Positions 7,440 to 12,719 of a stretch of 12,719 bases of DNA are shown here, one piece after another (the stretch's first letter is position 1; the number at the start of each line of letters is the position of its first letter). Source of the stretch: an uncultured Clostridia bacterium (GTDB lineage Bacteria; Bacillota; Clostridia; TANB77; CAG-508); assembly GCA_944393345.1 (NCBI GenBank), contig CALXZW010000036.1, forward strand, positions 1 to 12,719. Direction: 5' to 3'. Below the pieces are notes generated by a model that saw only the letters and a program-made list of their open reading frames with translations, was not told the origin of the DNA and did no database searches. Made by a program: the position numbers and the translations under genes.

Positions 7440-8414
7440 ATGTGTACGTGTATTAATTTAAAAACTTTAGACAATTATTTTGGTAGGAATTTAGATTTAG
7501 AATATAATTTTGGAGAAAAAGTTGTAATAACTCCTAGAGAATATGAATTTAAATTGAAAAAAGAAAAAAAATTTAAAACTAAATATGCAATGATAGGAAT
7601 GGCAACTGTTGTAAATAACTATCCATTATATGCAGAAGCAACTAATGAAAAAGGATTATCAATAGCAGGATTATATTTCCCTGGAAATGCTTGTTATGAA
7701 AAAACGAAAAAAGAAAAAATTAATATGTCACCATTTGAATTAATACCATGGCTATTGGGAAACTTTGCAAGTATAAAATCTGCTAAAAAAGAATTACAAA
7801 AAATAAATTTAATAAATGAACCTTTTAGTGAAAATATGCCATTAGCTGAATTACATTGGATGATTAGCGATAAAAATAACTGTATTATATTAGAACAAAC
7901 AAAAGAAGGTTTAAAGATATATGATAATCCTATAGGTGTATTAACAAATAATCCTCAATTTCCATATCATTTAACGAATATAAATAATTATTTAAATCTT
8001 ACACCTAAGAATACTGAAAGTAGATTTTCTGATAATATATCATTATCTAGTTATGGACAAGGTATGGGAGCGATAGGACTTCCAGGGGATAATTCACCCG
8101 CTTCTAGATTTGTTAGAGTTGCTTTTAATAAATTAAATTCAGTGACAGGTAGTTCAGAAGAAGAATCTATTTCACAATTTTTTCATATTTTAGATTCAGT
8201 TGCTATGATTAAAGGATCAACAATAACTAAAGAAGGTAAATATGATATTACAACATATTCGTCTTGCATTAATATTGATAAAGGAATATATTATTACAAA
8301 ACTTATTATAACAATCAAATAACAGCTATTAAAATGGATAAAAATAATATAAATTCAAAAGAGTTAACAATACATGAATTAATCAAAAAACAACAAATAA
8401 ATTACATTAATTAA
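7440..8414 (+). CDS. choloylglycine hydrolase / penicillin V acylase family amidase
   Basis: This 324-residue Ntn-hydrolase cleaves an amide bond after removal of Met1 exposes Cys2 as nucleophile. I start at ATG 7440, not an upstream ATG at 7392, because the protein must begin Met-Cys and AGGAGG (7428-7433) lies 6 bases before it. The sequence closely follows Clostridium perfringens bile salt hydrolase from recalled comparison: FGRNLD near 14-19 (Arg16, Asp19), KYAMIGM, LTNNP (Asn170), GLPGDNSPASRF (Arg223) and a YYYKTYYNNQI C-terminal segment. Thus Cys2, Arg16, Asp19, Asn170 and Arg223 are all in place. At the position of bile-salt-hydrolase Asn82 (CpBSH numbering) this protein has Tyr79 (GLYFP), the residue described for penicillin V acylase. 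Conjugated bile salt is a likely substrate in a gut bacterium, but a penicillin V or other N-acyl amide preference is possible. No signal peptide, so cytoplasmic. Confidence 0.88.
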   Translation: MCTCINLKTLDNYFGRNLDLEYNFGEKVVITPREYEFKLKKEKKFKTKYAMIGMATVVNNYPLYAEATNEKGLSIAGLYFPGNACYEKTKKEKINMSPFELIPWLLGNFASIKSAKKELQKINLINEPFSENMPLAELHWMISDKNNCIILEQTKEGLKIYDNPIGVLTNNPQFPYHLTNINNYLNLTPKNTESRFSDNISLSSYGQGMGAIGLPGDNSPASRFVRVAFNKLNSVTGSSEEESISQFFHILDSVAMIKGSTITKEGKYDITTYSSCINIDKGIYYYKTYYNNQITAIKMDKNNINSKELTIHELIKKQQINYIN

Positions 8415-8430
8415 AAAAGATAATTTATAG

Positions 8431-8458
8431 TTGACATATTTAAAATGTATTATATAAT
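8431..8458 (+). promoter_or_regulatory. consensus sigma-A promoter of prfB
   Basis: Perfect TTGACA (8431-8436) and perfect TATAAT (8453-8458) are separated by 16 bases. Start of transcription would fall near 8465, about 43 bases before the prfB ATG. It makes prfB its own transcription unit instead of following secA as in many Firmicutes. Confidence 0.75.
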
Positions 8459-8507
8459 AAAATAGATAACAAAAATTACAGAACAAAATGCTTGAGGAGG
8501 AATAAAA

Positions 8508-9609
8508 ATGATAGAATTAGAAGAAAACAATAAAAAACTTCAAATGCTAAATCAAAAAATCCAAGAATTAGGAGATTCTCTTTGACATAGAAGGCTTAAA
8601 AAATAAATTAAATGAATTAGAAGAAAAAACAATTAAAGAAGAATTTTGGAAAGATATAAAAAATTCAAATAAAGTATTATCAGAAATAAAAAATGTAAAA
8701 AGTAAAATAACAGAATATACTAAAATAAAAGATGATATAAAAAATATAGAGGAATTAACAGAATTAGTAAATTTAGAGCCAGATGAAGAAATAGCAAAAG
8801 AAATAGTAAAAGGTACACAAAAAATAGAAAAAGACATAGAAAAATTGGAAATAAAAATATTACTTTCCGGTAAATATGATAATAATAATGCGATAGTAAC
8901 AATTCATCCTGGAGCAGGGGGAACAGAGTCTCAAGATTGGGCGGAAATGCTATATAGGATGTATACAAGATGGGCTAATAAAAATAATTATGATATAAAA
9001 GAATTAGACTATTTAGAAGGAGAAGAAGCAGGAATAAAAAGTGTTACATTTGAAGTTATAGGCGAAAATGCTTATGGATATATGAAATGTGAAATGGGAG
9101 TGCATAGACTAGTTAGAATTTCACCATTTGATAGTGGAGGAAGAAGACATACATCTTTTGCTTCAGTAGAAGTATTGCCAGAAATAACAGACGATATAGA
9201 AATAGAAATAAACCCTGATGATTTGAGGGTAGACACATACAGAGCTTCTGGTGCAGGAGGACAACATATAAATAAAACTTCTTCTGCAGTAAGAATCACA
9301 CATATACCAACAAATATAGTTGTAGCTTGTCAATCAGAACGTTCGCAAATTCAAAATAGGGAAACGGCAATGAAAATGCTTAAATCAAAAATATTTGATT
9401 TAAAGGAAAAAGAGCAAAAAGAAAAAATTGAAGATTTAAAAGGTGAACAAAAAGATATTGCTTGGGGAAGCCAAATTCGTTCTTATGTTTTTTGTCCATA
9501 TACAATGGTAAAAGACCATAGAACAAATTATGAAGTAGGAAATGTAGAAGCAGTTATGGATGGAGAAATAGATAAATTTATGGAGGAATATTTGAAAAAA
9601 AACATCTAA
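8508..9609 (+). CDS. prfB: peptide chain release factor 2 with programmed +1 frameshift
   Basis: RF2 recognises UGA and UAA stops and triggers peptide release in the ribosome. The gene starts at ATG 8508 behind GAGGAGG (8494-8500) and runs 25 codons to CTT TGA (8580-8585). Skipping T8583 and continuing at GAC 8584 restores a single frame to the TAA at 9607-9609, giving 366 residues, close to the E. coli length of 365. The recoding stop is codon 26, as in E. coli. In the full product the anticodon-mimic SPF is at 205-207 and the catalytic GGQ at 250-252, also the E. coli positions. The N-terminal coiled-coil domain is lysine/glutamate rich. Taking only the downstream frame would lose about 112 residues. 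Regulation is by RF2 level: scarce RF2 slows UGA reading and favours the shift. Not a pseudogene. Confidence 0.96.
8570..8586 (+). promoter_or_regulatory. RF2 programmed frameshift site
   Basis: An internal Shine-Dalgarno-like AGGAGAT (8570-8576) precedes the shift codon CTT (8580-8582) and the stop TGA (8583-8585), followed by C8586. This is the conserved CTTTGAC heptamer with the stimulatory element three bases upstream, the same spacing as in the well-studied E. coli prfB. Confidence 0.95.
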
Positions 9610-9613
9610 ATTA

Positions 9614-9642
9614 TTGACTTTAAGAAAGTCAATACATATAAT
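9614..9642 (+). promoter_or_regulatory. promoter of the aspartate kinase gene with overlapping dyad
   Basis: TTGACT (9614-9619), 17-base spacer and perfect TATAAT (9637-9642). A perfect inverted repeat, ATTGACTTT (9613-9621) and AAAGTCAAT (9625-9633) around AAG, covers the -35 box and half the spacer. It could be an operator for a dimeric repressor or a short hairpin at the end of prfB mRNA. Transcription would begin near 9649. Confidence 0.6.
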
Positions 9643-9644
9643 AT

Positions 9645-9675
9645 TAAGAGCCATATTAAATTTAATAGGCTCTTA
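9645..9675 (+). terminator. hairpin between prfB and aspartate kinase, weak terminator or 5' leader structure
   Basis: TAAGAGCC (9645-9652) pairs with GGCTCTTA (9668-9675); inside, TATTA and TAATA pair around an AATT loop with A9653 bulged. Only a broken T-rich stretch (TATTATTATA) follows, so termination of prfB transcripts would be inefficient. The hairpin also sits at the predicted 5' end of the aspartate kinase mRNA. Confidence 0.5.
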
Positions 9676-9699
9676 TATTATTATAAAGAAGGTGCCAAT

Positions 9700-10663
9700 A
9701 TGGACACAATAGTATTAAAATTTGGAGGAAGTTCAGTTGAAAATAACGAAAGATTAAAATTAGTAGCAAACAAGATTATTAGCATGTACAAAAATAACAA
9801 CAATGTAGTTGTTATACTTTCAGCACAAGGAAAAATGACAGACAAACTAATAGAGGAGGCAAAACAATTATCAAGTGATGTTAGTGACAGAGAATTAGAT
9901 ATGTTATTAAGCACAGGTGAGCAAATTTCAATAGCCAAACTTAGCATATTACTAAATGATATGGGATATAAATCAATATCACTAACAGGATGGCAAGCAC
10001 GGAATAATTACTAATAACAGTAATACAAATGCCATAATAAAAAGTATAGATACAGAAAGGATAAATCGAGAATTAGAAAAAAGGAAAATTGTTATTATAG
10101 CAGGATTCCAAGGAATAAGTGAAGATGGAAAGATAACTACATTTGGACGAGGTGGGTCAGATACAACAGCTGTTGCTGTAGCAGCAGCATTAAAGGCAAA
10201 AAATTGTTACATATTTTCAGATGTAGATGGAATATATACTGCAGATCCTAATAAAGTGCAAGAAGCGGAGAAATTAAAAAATATATCTTATGAAGAAATG
10301 TTAGAATTATCTAATGAAGGAGCAAAAGTATTACACAATAGATGTGTGGAAATAGGAAAAAAATTTAAAATTCCAATAATAGCCAAATCAACCTTTAATG
10401 ATAATCCAGGAACAATAATTTCTAACGAAATTGAAGAAAATACAATAAAGGGTATAGTAAAAAAAGACTGTTCAAGAATTTCAATTGTAGGTAATGGTAT
10501 TATTAGAAATACTAATGCAATAAAACAAGTATTAGATATTATAAAAGAAGAAAAATTAGAAATGTTAGAATTTGAAGTTTCTGAAACTAAAATAAGTATA
10601 ACATTTAAGAATATTATAGATGATAAAGTTTTAAATAAATTACATAAAATGATTGTGATATAA
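9700..10663 (+). pseudogene. lysC: aspartate kinase, frameshifted (one extra base near 10000)
   Basis: Aspartate kinase phosphorylates L-aspartate as the first step to lysine, diaminopimelate, threonine and methionine. The first segment has KFGGSS at residues 7-12 and runs well to LTGWQA (residue 100), then reads RNNY and stops at 10014. Removing one base at about C10000 gives QAGIITN and a continuous frame to 10663, including the substrate-binding FGRGGSDTTA segment, DVDGIYTADP and GTII (237-240). The repaired protein is 320 residues, against about 400-450 for usual monofunctional enzymes: after the kinase domain only about 80 residues remain, enough for one ACT domain (KDCSRISIVGNG to the end), not two. 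AAGGTG at 9689-9694 serves the ATG. The lesion has no slippery run and no stimulatory element, so a real mutation or a sequence error is more likely than recoding. An intact GTG-started second part is not credible as a separate gene. Confidence 0.85.
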
Positions 10664-10676
10664 GAATATAACATAC

Positions 10677-10730
10677 AAAAAGTACATAAAAATTCTCATT
10701 AATTGAGATTTGCTTATGTGCTTTTTCTAT
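10677..10730 (+). terminator. Rho-independent terminator after aspartate kinase
   Basis: AAAAAGTACATAA (10677-10689) pairs with TTATGTGCTTTTT (10714-10726) over 13 positions with one wobble; a second small stem TCTCA/TGAGA closes within the loop. The 3' arm itself supplies the T-run. It lies 13 bases after the stop codon. Confidence 0.8.
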
Positions 10731-10909
10731 TATAAGAAAAGAGATTTCGTCACATATGCATTTGCTTTGTAAATAGGTATAACATAAAGAACTTAATATG
10801 GTTCTATACGTAAAGATGTTCAAATTTTCCAATACAATAAAAAATAAGGTTCTAAATTATGGGGAAATGAATATATATATTTTAGTGATAAAAATAAGGA
10901 GGTTCGGAC

Positions 10910-11209
10910 ATGACTATAGATGAAAGAAAAACTATCAGTACAGGAGTAGTACAAAATCTTATATTAGAAAATAGGGGAAAGTTAAGTATATCTGGAGTAT
11001 TAGATGTACTAAGCTTCGATGATCAAGTTGTAATTGTAGAAACAGAATTAGGATTACTTACTGTTAAAGGCGAAAATATTAGAATTAACAAATTAAGTAT
11101 TGACACATCAGAAGTGATAATTGAAGGAGATATATCAAATTTAGCATATAGTGAAAAATCAGGAGATAAAACATCAAAAGGTGGATTAATGAGTAAAATA
11201 TTCAAGTAA
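10910..11209 (+). CDS. yabP: sporulation protein YabP
   Basis: This 99-residue protein matches YabP, a small conserved sporulation protein of endospore formers, made in the mother cell under sigma-E in Bacillus. The sequence is beta-rich: a hydrophobic core of alternating valine and isoleucine with SISGVLDVLSFDDQVVIVET and GLLTVKGENIRINKL-like segments typical of the family, and a short lysine-rich tail. Length agrees with the family (about 100). AAGGAGGT at 10896-10903 precedes the ATG. yabQ follows after 19 bases, the usual pair order. In the 179 bases between the preceding terminator and this gene I could not find a convincing sigma-A or sigma-E promoter. Confidence 0.88.
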   Translation: MTIDERKTISTGVVQNLILENRGKLSISGVLDVLSFDDQVVIVETELGLLTVKGENIRINKLSIDTSEVIIEGDISNLAYSEKSGDKTSKGGLMSKIFK

Positions 11210-11228
11210 GATTAATGGAGGTCAAATA

Positions 11229-11735
11229 ATGATAGAAAATCAAGCATTTATATTTATGGTATTTATTATTAACGGGATTTTGATAGGTTTGTTATTTGAC
11301 TTTTTTAGAATAATGAGAAGAACCTTTAAAACAAATAATATAATAACATATATAGAAGATTTTATTTTTTGGATACTTACAGGAATAATTTTATTATATT
11401 CGATTTTCACATTTAATAATGGTGAAATAAGAATATATATGTTTTTAGGTGTTTTATTAGGAATTACATTATATATGTTGTCTATAAGTTCATATGTAAT
11501 AAAAATTAATGTAAAAATAATAAATTTTATAAAAATGATTATAGCGAAAATAATAGAAATAATTTTATATCCAATAAAATTATTATTAAAAATCTTAAAA
11601 TCAATATTCTATAAGCCAGTAGCATTTATAATAATTAACGTAAGAAAAATAATAAAAAAATATACGACAAAATTGTTAATTAACAACAATTTTAAACCAA
11701 AAAATAGTAAAAAAGTTAAAATAAAAGAAGGATAA
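11229..11735 (+). CDS. yabQ: spore cortex biosynthesis protein YabQ
   Basis: This 168-residue integral membrane protein matches YabQ, needed for spore cortex formation in Bacillus. The N-terminal 90 residues hold about three hydrophobic spans (roughly 7-27, 43-62, 68-88), with the signature IGLLFDFFRIMRR-like segment after the first span. The C-terminal part is a lysine/isoleucine-rich amphipathic stretch with many basic residues, likely on the cytosolic side. GGAGGT at 11217-11222 lies 6 bases before the start. Its position directly after yabP and before a divIC/ftsB-type gene is the classic order in spore formers and is the main support, since YabQ is poorly conserved in sequence. Confidence 0.82.
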   Translation: MIENQAFIFMVFIINGILIGLLFDFFRIMRRTFKTNNIITYIEDFIFWILTGIILLYSIFTFNNGEIRIYMFLGVLLGITLYMLSISSYVIKINVKIINFIKMIIAKIIEIILYPIKLLLKILKSIFYKPVAFIIINVRKIIKKYTTKLLINNNFKPKNSKKVKIKEG

Positions 11736-11795
11736 AAAAGAAATATGTAGAATAATATTATTATAGGAAAAAACTATTTAAAACTGGAGCGAATG

Positions 11796-12071
11796 ATGAA
11801 AAAATATAAAAAAATAATTAAAACATTATCTATTGGTGTAATTGGAATATATGTTGTATTTACATTAATTAATCAACAAAAAACTTTAAATCAATATAAT
11901 AATGAAAATAAAGAATTATCACAAAAAATTCAAGAAGAAACTGAATATAATCAAGAATTATCAAAGAAAAAAGAAGATGTAGATTCTCTAGAATTTATAG
12001 AAGAAACTGCTAGAGAACAATTAAATATGTATTATCCAAATGAAAGAGTCTATGTAGATAATGGAATATAA
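11796..12071 (+). CDS. divIC: septum formation initiator DivIC/FtsB family
   Basis: This 91-residue bitopic protein of the divisome has a basic N-terminus (MKKYKK), one membrane span at about residues 10-25 and an outside coiled coil (about 28-65) rich in Gln, Asn, Glu and Lys. It ends in the family's EFIEETAREQLNMYYPNERVY-type segment, the conserved block that links the coiled coil to its globular end. With FtsL and DivIB/FtsQ the protein activates septal peptidoglycan synthesis. Two ATGs are adjacent (11793 and 11796); I prefer the second, which is 6 bases from GGAG at 11786-11789 rather than 3. Naming as divIC follows the yabQ neighbour and Gram-positive usage. Confidence 0.85.
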   Translation: MKKYKKIIKTLSIGVIGIYVVFTLINQQKTLNQYNNENKELSQKIQEETEYNQELSKKKEDVDSLEFIEETAREQLNMYYPNERVYVDNGI

Positions 12072-12093
12072 AAAATAAAATTTTTGAATATAC

Positions 12094-12122
12094 TTGAATT
12101 ATTACAAAAAATATGCAATAAT
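12094..12122 (+). promoter_or_regulatory. candidate promoter of the valS T-box transcript
   Basis: TTGAAT (12094-12099), 17-base spacer and AATAAT (12117-12122), which has a TG at 12114-12115 giving an extended -10. Transcription would start near 12129, about 25 bases before the T-box leader begins. Confidence 0.5.
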
Positions 12123-12154
12123 ATTAACATAATTATATAGCAAGACTATAAAAA

Positions 12155-12382
12155 AGAGGAGTAAGTTTATCAGAATTTAAAGAGAATAGAAGTCATTGGC
12201 TGAGAGCTTCTAAAATAAAGAAAACTGAAGGTAGCTTTTTTGTCGATTTTCTGAAAACAAGTAAGGAATCCGTCTAAGCCACGTTATAGGCTAAATGGAG
12301 ATGTTATTAAATAAATTAATAATAATTAAGGTGGTACCGTGAGATAAACTCGCCCTTAGAATATTCTAAGGACGAGTTTTTT
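12155..12382 (+). promoter_or_regulatory. T-box riboswitch, tRNA-Val responsive, upstream of valS
   Basis: The leader opens with GAGGAGTAAG, and TCAGAA (12170-12175) pairs with TTCTGA (12249-12254) at the base of stem I. An AGAGA bulge sequence (12181-12185) precedes a distal hairpin AGAAG/CTTCT whose loop has GGCTGAGAG. The specifier region reads GAAG-GTA-GC, giving valine codon GTA at 12231-12233. The T-box AAGGTGGTACCGTG is at 12328-12341; its TGGT (12332-12335) would pair with the tRNA ACCA end, and T12335 fits the A discriminator base of tRNA-Val. AAGG (12328-12331) can pair with CCTT (12354-12357) to form the antiterminator. Uncharged tRNA-Val would stabilise it and switch on valS; charged tRNA lets the terminator form. 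Confidence 0.93.
12346..12382 (+). terminator. T-box regulated terminator
   Basis: AAACTCG (12346-12352) pairs with CGAGTTT (12373-12379) and CCTTAGAA (12354-12361) with TTCTAAGG (12364-12371) around a tiny AT-loop, with a C/A mismatch between. Six T's follow (12377-12382). The CCTT arm is shared with the antiterminator, so the two folds exclude each other. Confidence 0.92.
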
Positions 12383-12418
12383 GATAATTAAAATCTCTAA
12401 AAGAAAATGTATCCCCAA

Positions 12419-12459
12419 TTGGACAAAAATGTCCAAAAAGAAACGTCTGAAATGGACAT
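12419..12459 (+). promoter_or_regulatory. alternative hairpins between T-box and valS
   Basis: TTGGACA (12419-12425) pairs with TGTCCAA (12430-12436) around AAAA. A third copy, TGGACAT (12453-12459), can instead pair over seven bases with ATGTCCA (12429-12435). The middle segment thus has two mutually exclusive partners, five bases before the valS ribosome-site region (12464-12470). No known element matches; function is inference. Confidence 0.45.
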
Positions 12460-12479
12460 AAAAAGAAAGGATGATTGTT

Positions 12480-12719
12480 ATGGAAAAGCAAATTTTAAAG
12501 GAGAAATATAATCCTCAAAATTTTGAAGAAGAATTATATAAAAAATGGGAAAAATCAGGATATTTTAAACCTAATATGGATAAAACAAAAGAAAGTTTTT
12601 GTATAATGATGCCTCCACCAAATGTAACAGGAAAATTACACATGGGTCATGCATTAGATGGAACAATACAAGATATTTTAATAAGATATAAAAGAATGAA
12701 AGGATATAATACTCTTTGG
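12480..12719 (+). CDS. valS: valyl-tRNA synthetase, N-terminal part
   Basis: This is the first 80 residues of a class I aminoacyl-tRNA synthetase that charges tRNA-Val; the gene continues beyond the right edge. The N-terminus has the ValRS block with YNPQNFEEELYKKWEKSGYF, then PPPNVTG (45-51) and the ATP-binding HIGH motif as HMGH (54-57) in the context KLHMGHALDGTIQD, which distinguishes ValRS from IleRS and LeuRS. I start at ATG 12480, 9 bases after AAAGG (12466-12470); an in-frame ATG at 12471 abuts that site and is less likely. A Val-type T-box leader upstream supports the identity independently. Confidence 0.95.
   Translation, partial: MEKQILKEKYNPQNFEEELYKKWEKSGYFKPNMDKTKESFCIMMPPPNVTGKLHMGHALDGTIQDILIRYKRMKGYNTLW

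Noticed and set aside
8845..9609. Short RF2 starting at 8845
   Set aside because: The upstream sequence encodes the conserved N-terminal RF2 domain once the programmed frameshift at 8583 is read, so the later ATG is internal.
9991..10014. Programmed +1 frameshift in aspartate kinase
   Set aside because: There is no slow stop codon, no slippery run and no SD-like stimulator near GCA CGG, and Ala-tRNA could not re-pair well with CAC after a +1 slip.
10256..10663. Separate 135-residue gene starting at GTG
   Set aside because: It is the in-frame remainder of aspartate kinase after the frameshift, with no ribosome site before the GTG.
10829..10838. Sigma-E -10-like AATACAAT ahead of yabP
   Set aside because: It differs by one base from CATACAAT, but no sigma-E -35 box is seen at the right distance, so a promoter call is not supported despite the expected sigma-E control of yabP.
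1..12719. CRISPR arrays, tRNA or rRNA genes, transposons
   Set aside because: No regularly spaced repeats, no tRNA cloverleaf with CCA end and no transposase motifs were seen in either strand by eye.

Overview
The window is very AT-rich on the + strand, where every convincing gene lies. Translation uses the standard bacterial code: TGG for Trp, with TGA as a stop (it closes the first methyltransferase and forms the prfB recoding stop). The sporulation pair yabP/yabQ, a divIC/ftsB gene, a tRNA-Val T-box leader and strong AGGAGG-type ribosome sites point to a spore-forming, low-GC Clostridia member. A choloylglycine-hydrolase-family gene suggests a gut lifestyle (inference).

Layout. (1) 1-360: the possible tail of an upstream gene, two hairpins, and a promoter region with three copies of TTAATGAAA. 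(2) 382-3701: a compact restriction-modification operon. It encodes a gamma-order N6-adenine methyltransferase, a PD-(D/E)XK-type endonuclease coupled to it by an ATGA overlap, and an MT-A70-type second adenine methyltransferase. It closes with a hairpin terminator. (3) 3854-6326: two multidomain fusion genes. One is peptide deformylase joined to a nucleoside-deoxyribosyltransferase-like domain; the other is GNAT-GNAT-DUF402. (4) 6538-8414: a Cof-type HAD phosphatase followed by a choloylglycine hydrolase/penicillin V acylase homologue, behind a TTGATA-17-TATAAT promoter. (5) 8508-9609: prfB (RF2) with a textbook programmed +1 frameshift at codon 26. (6) 9700-10663: an aspartate kinase broken by one extra base, with room for only one ACT domain after repair. 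(7) 10910-12071: yabP, yabQ and divIC/ftsB. (8) 12117-12719: promoter, Val-specific T-box leader, an unusual pair of alternative hairpins, and the 5' end of valS.

How the parts work together. The R-M cassette is a self-contained defence unit with its own promoter region and terminator. Most of the rest is housekeeping: translation (deformylase, RF2, ValRS), amino-acid supply (aspartokinase), cell division and sporulation. Control by RNA or by the ribosome is visible at two loci: RF2 shortage drives prfB frameshifting, and uncharged tRNA-Val drives valS antitermination. The items I find least ordinary are the two adjacent fusion proteins, the lysC lesion and domain loss, the two-methyltransferase R-M layout, the tyrosine at the bile-salt-hydrolase selectivity position, and the switch-like hairpins between the T-box terminator and valS. 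No clearly new system was established; the fusion pair is the best candidate for undescribed biology.
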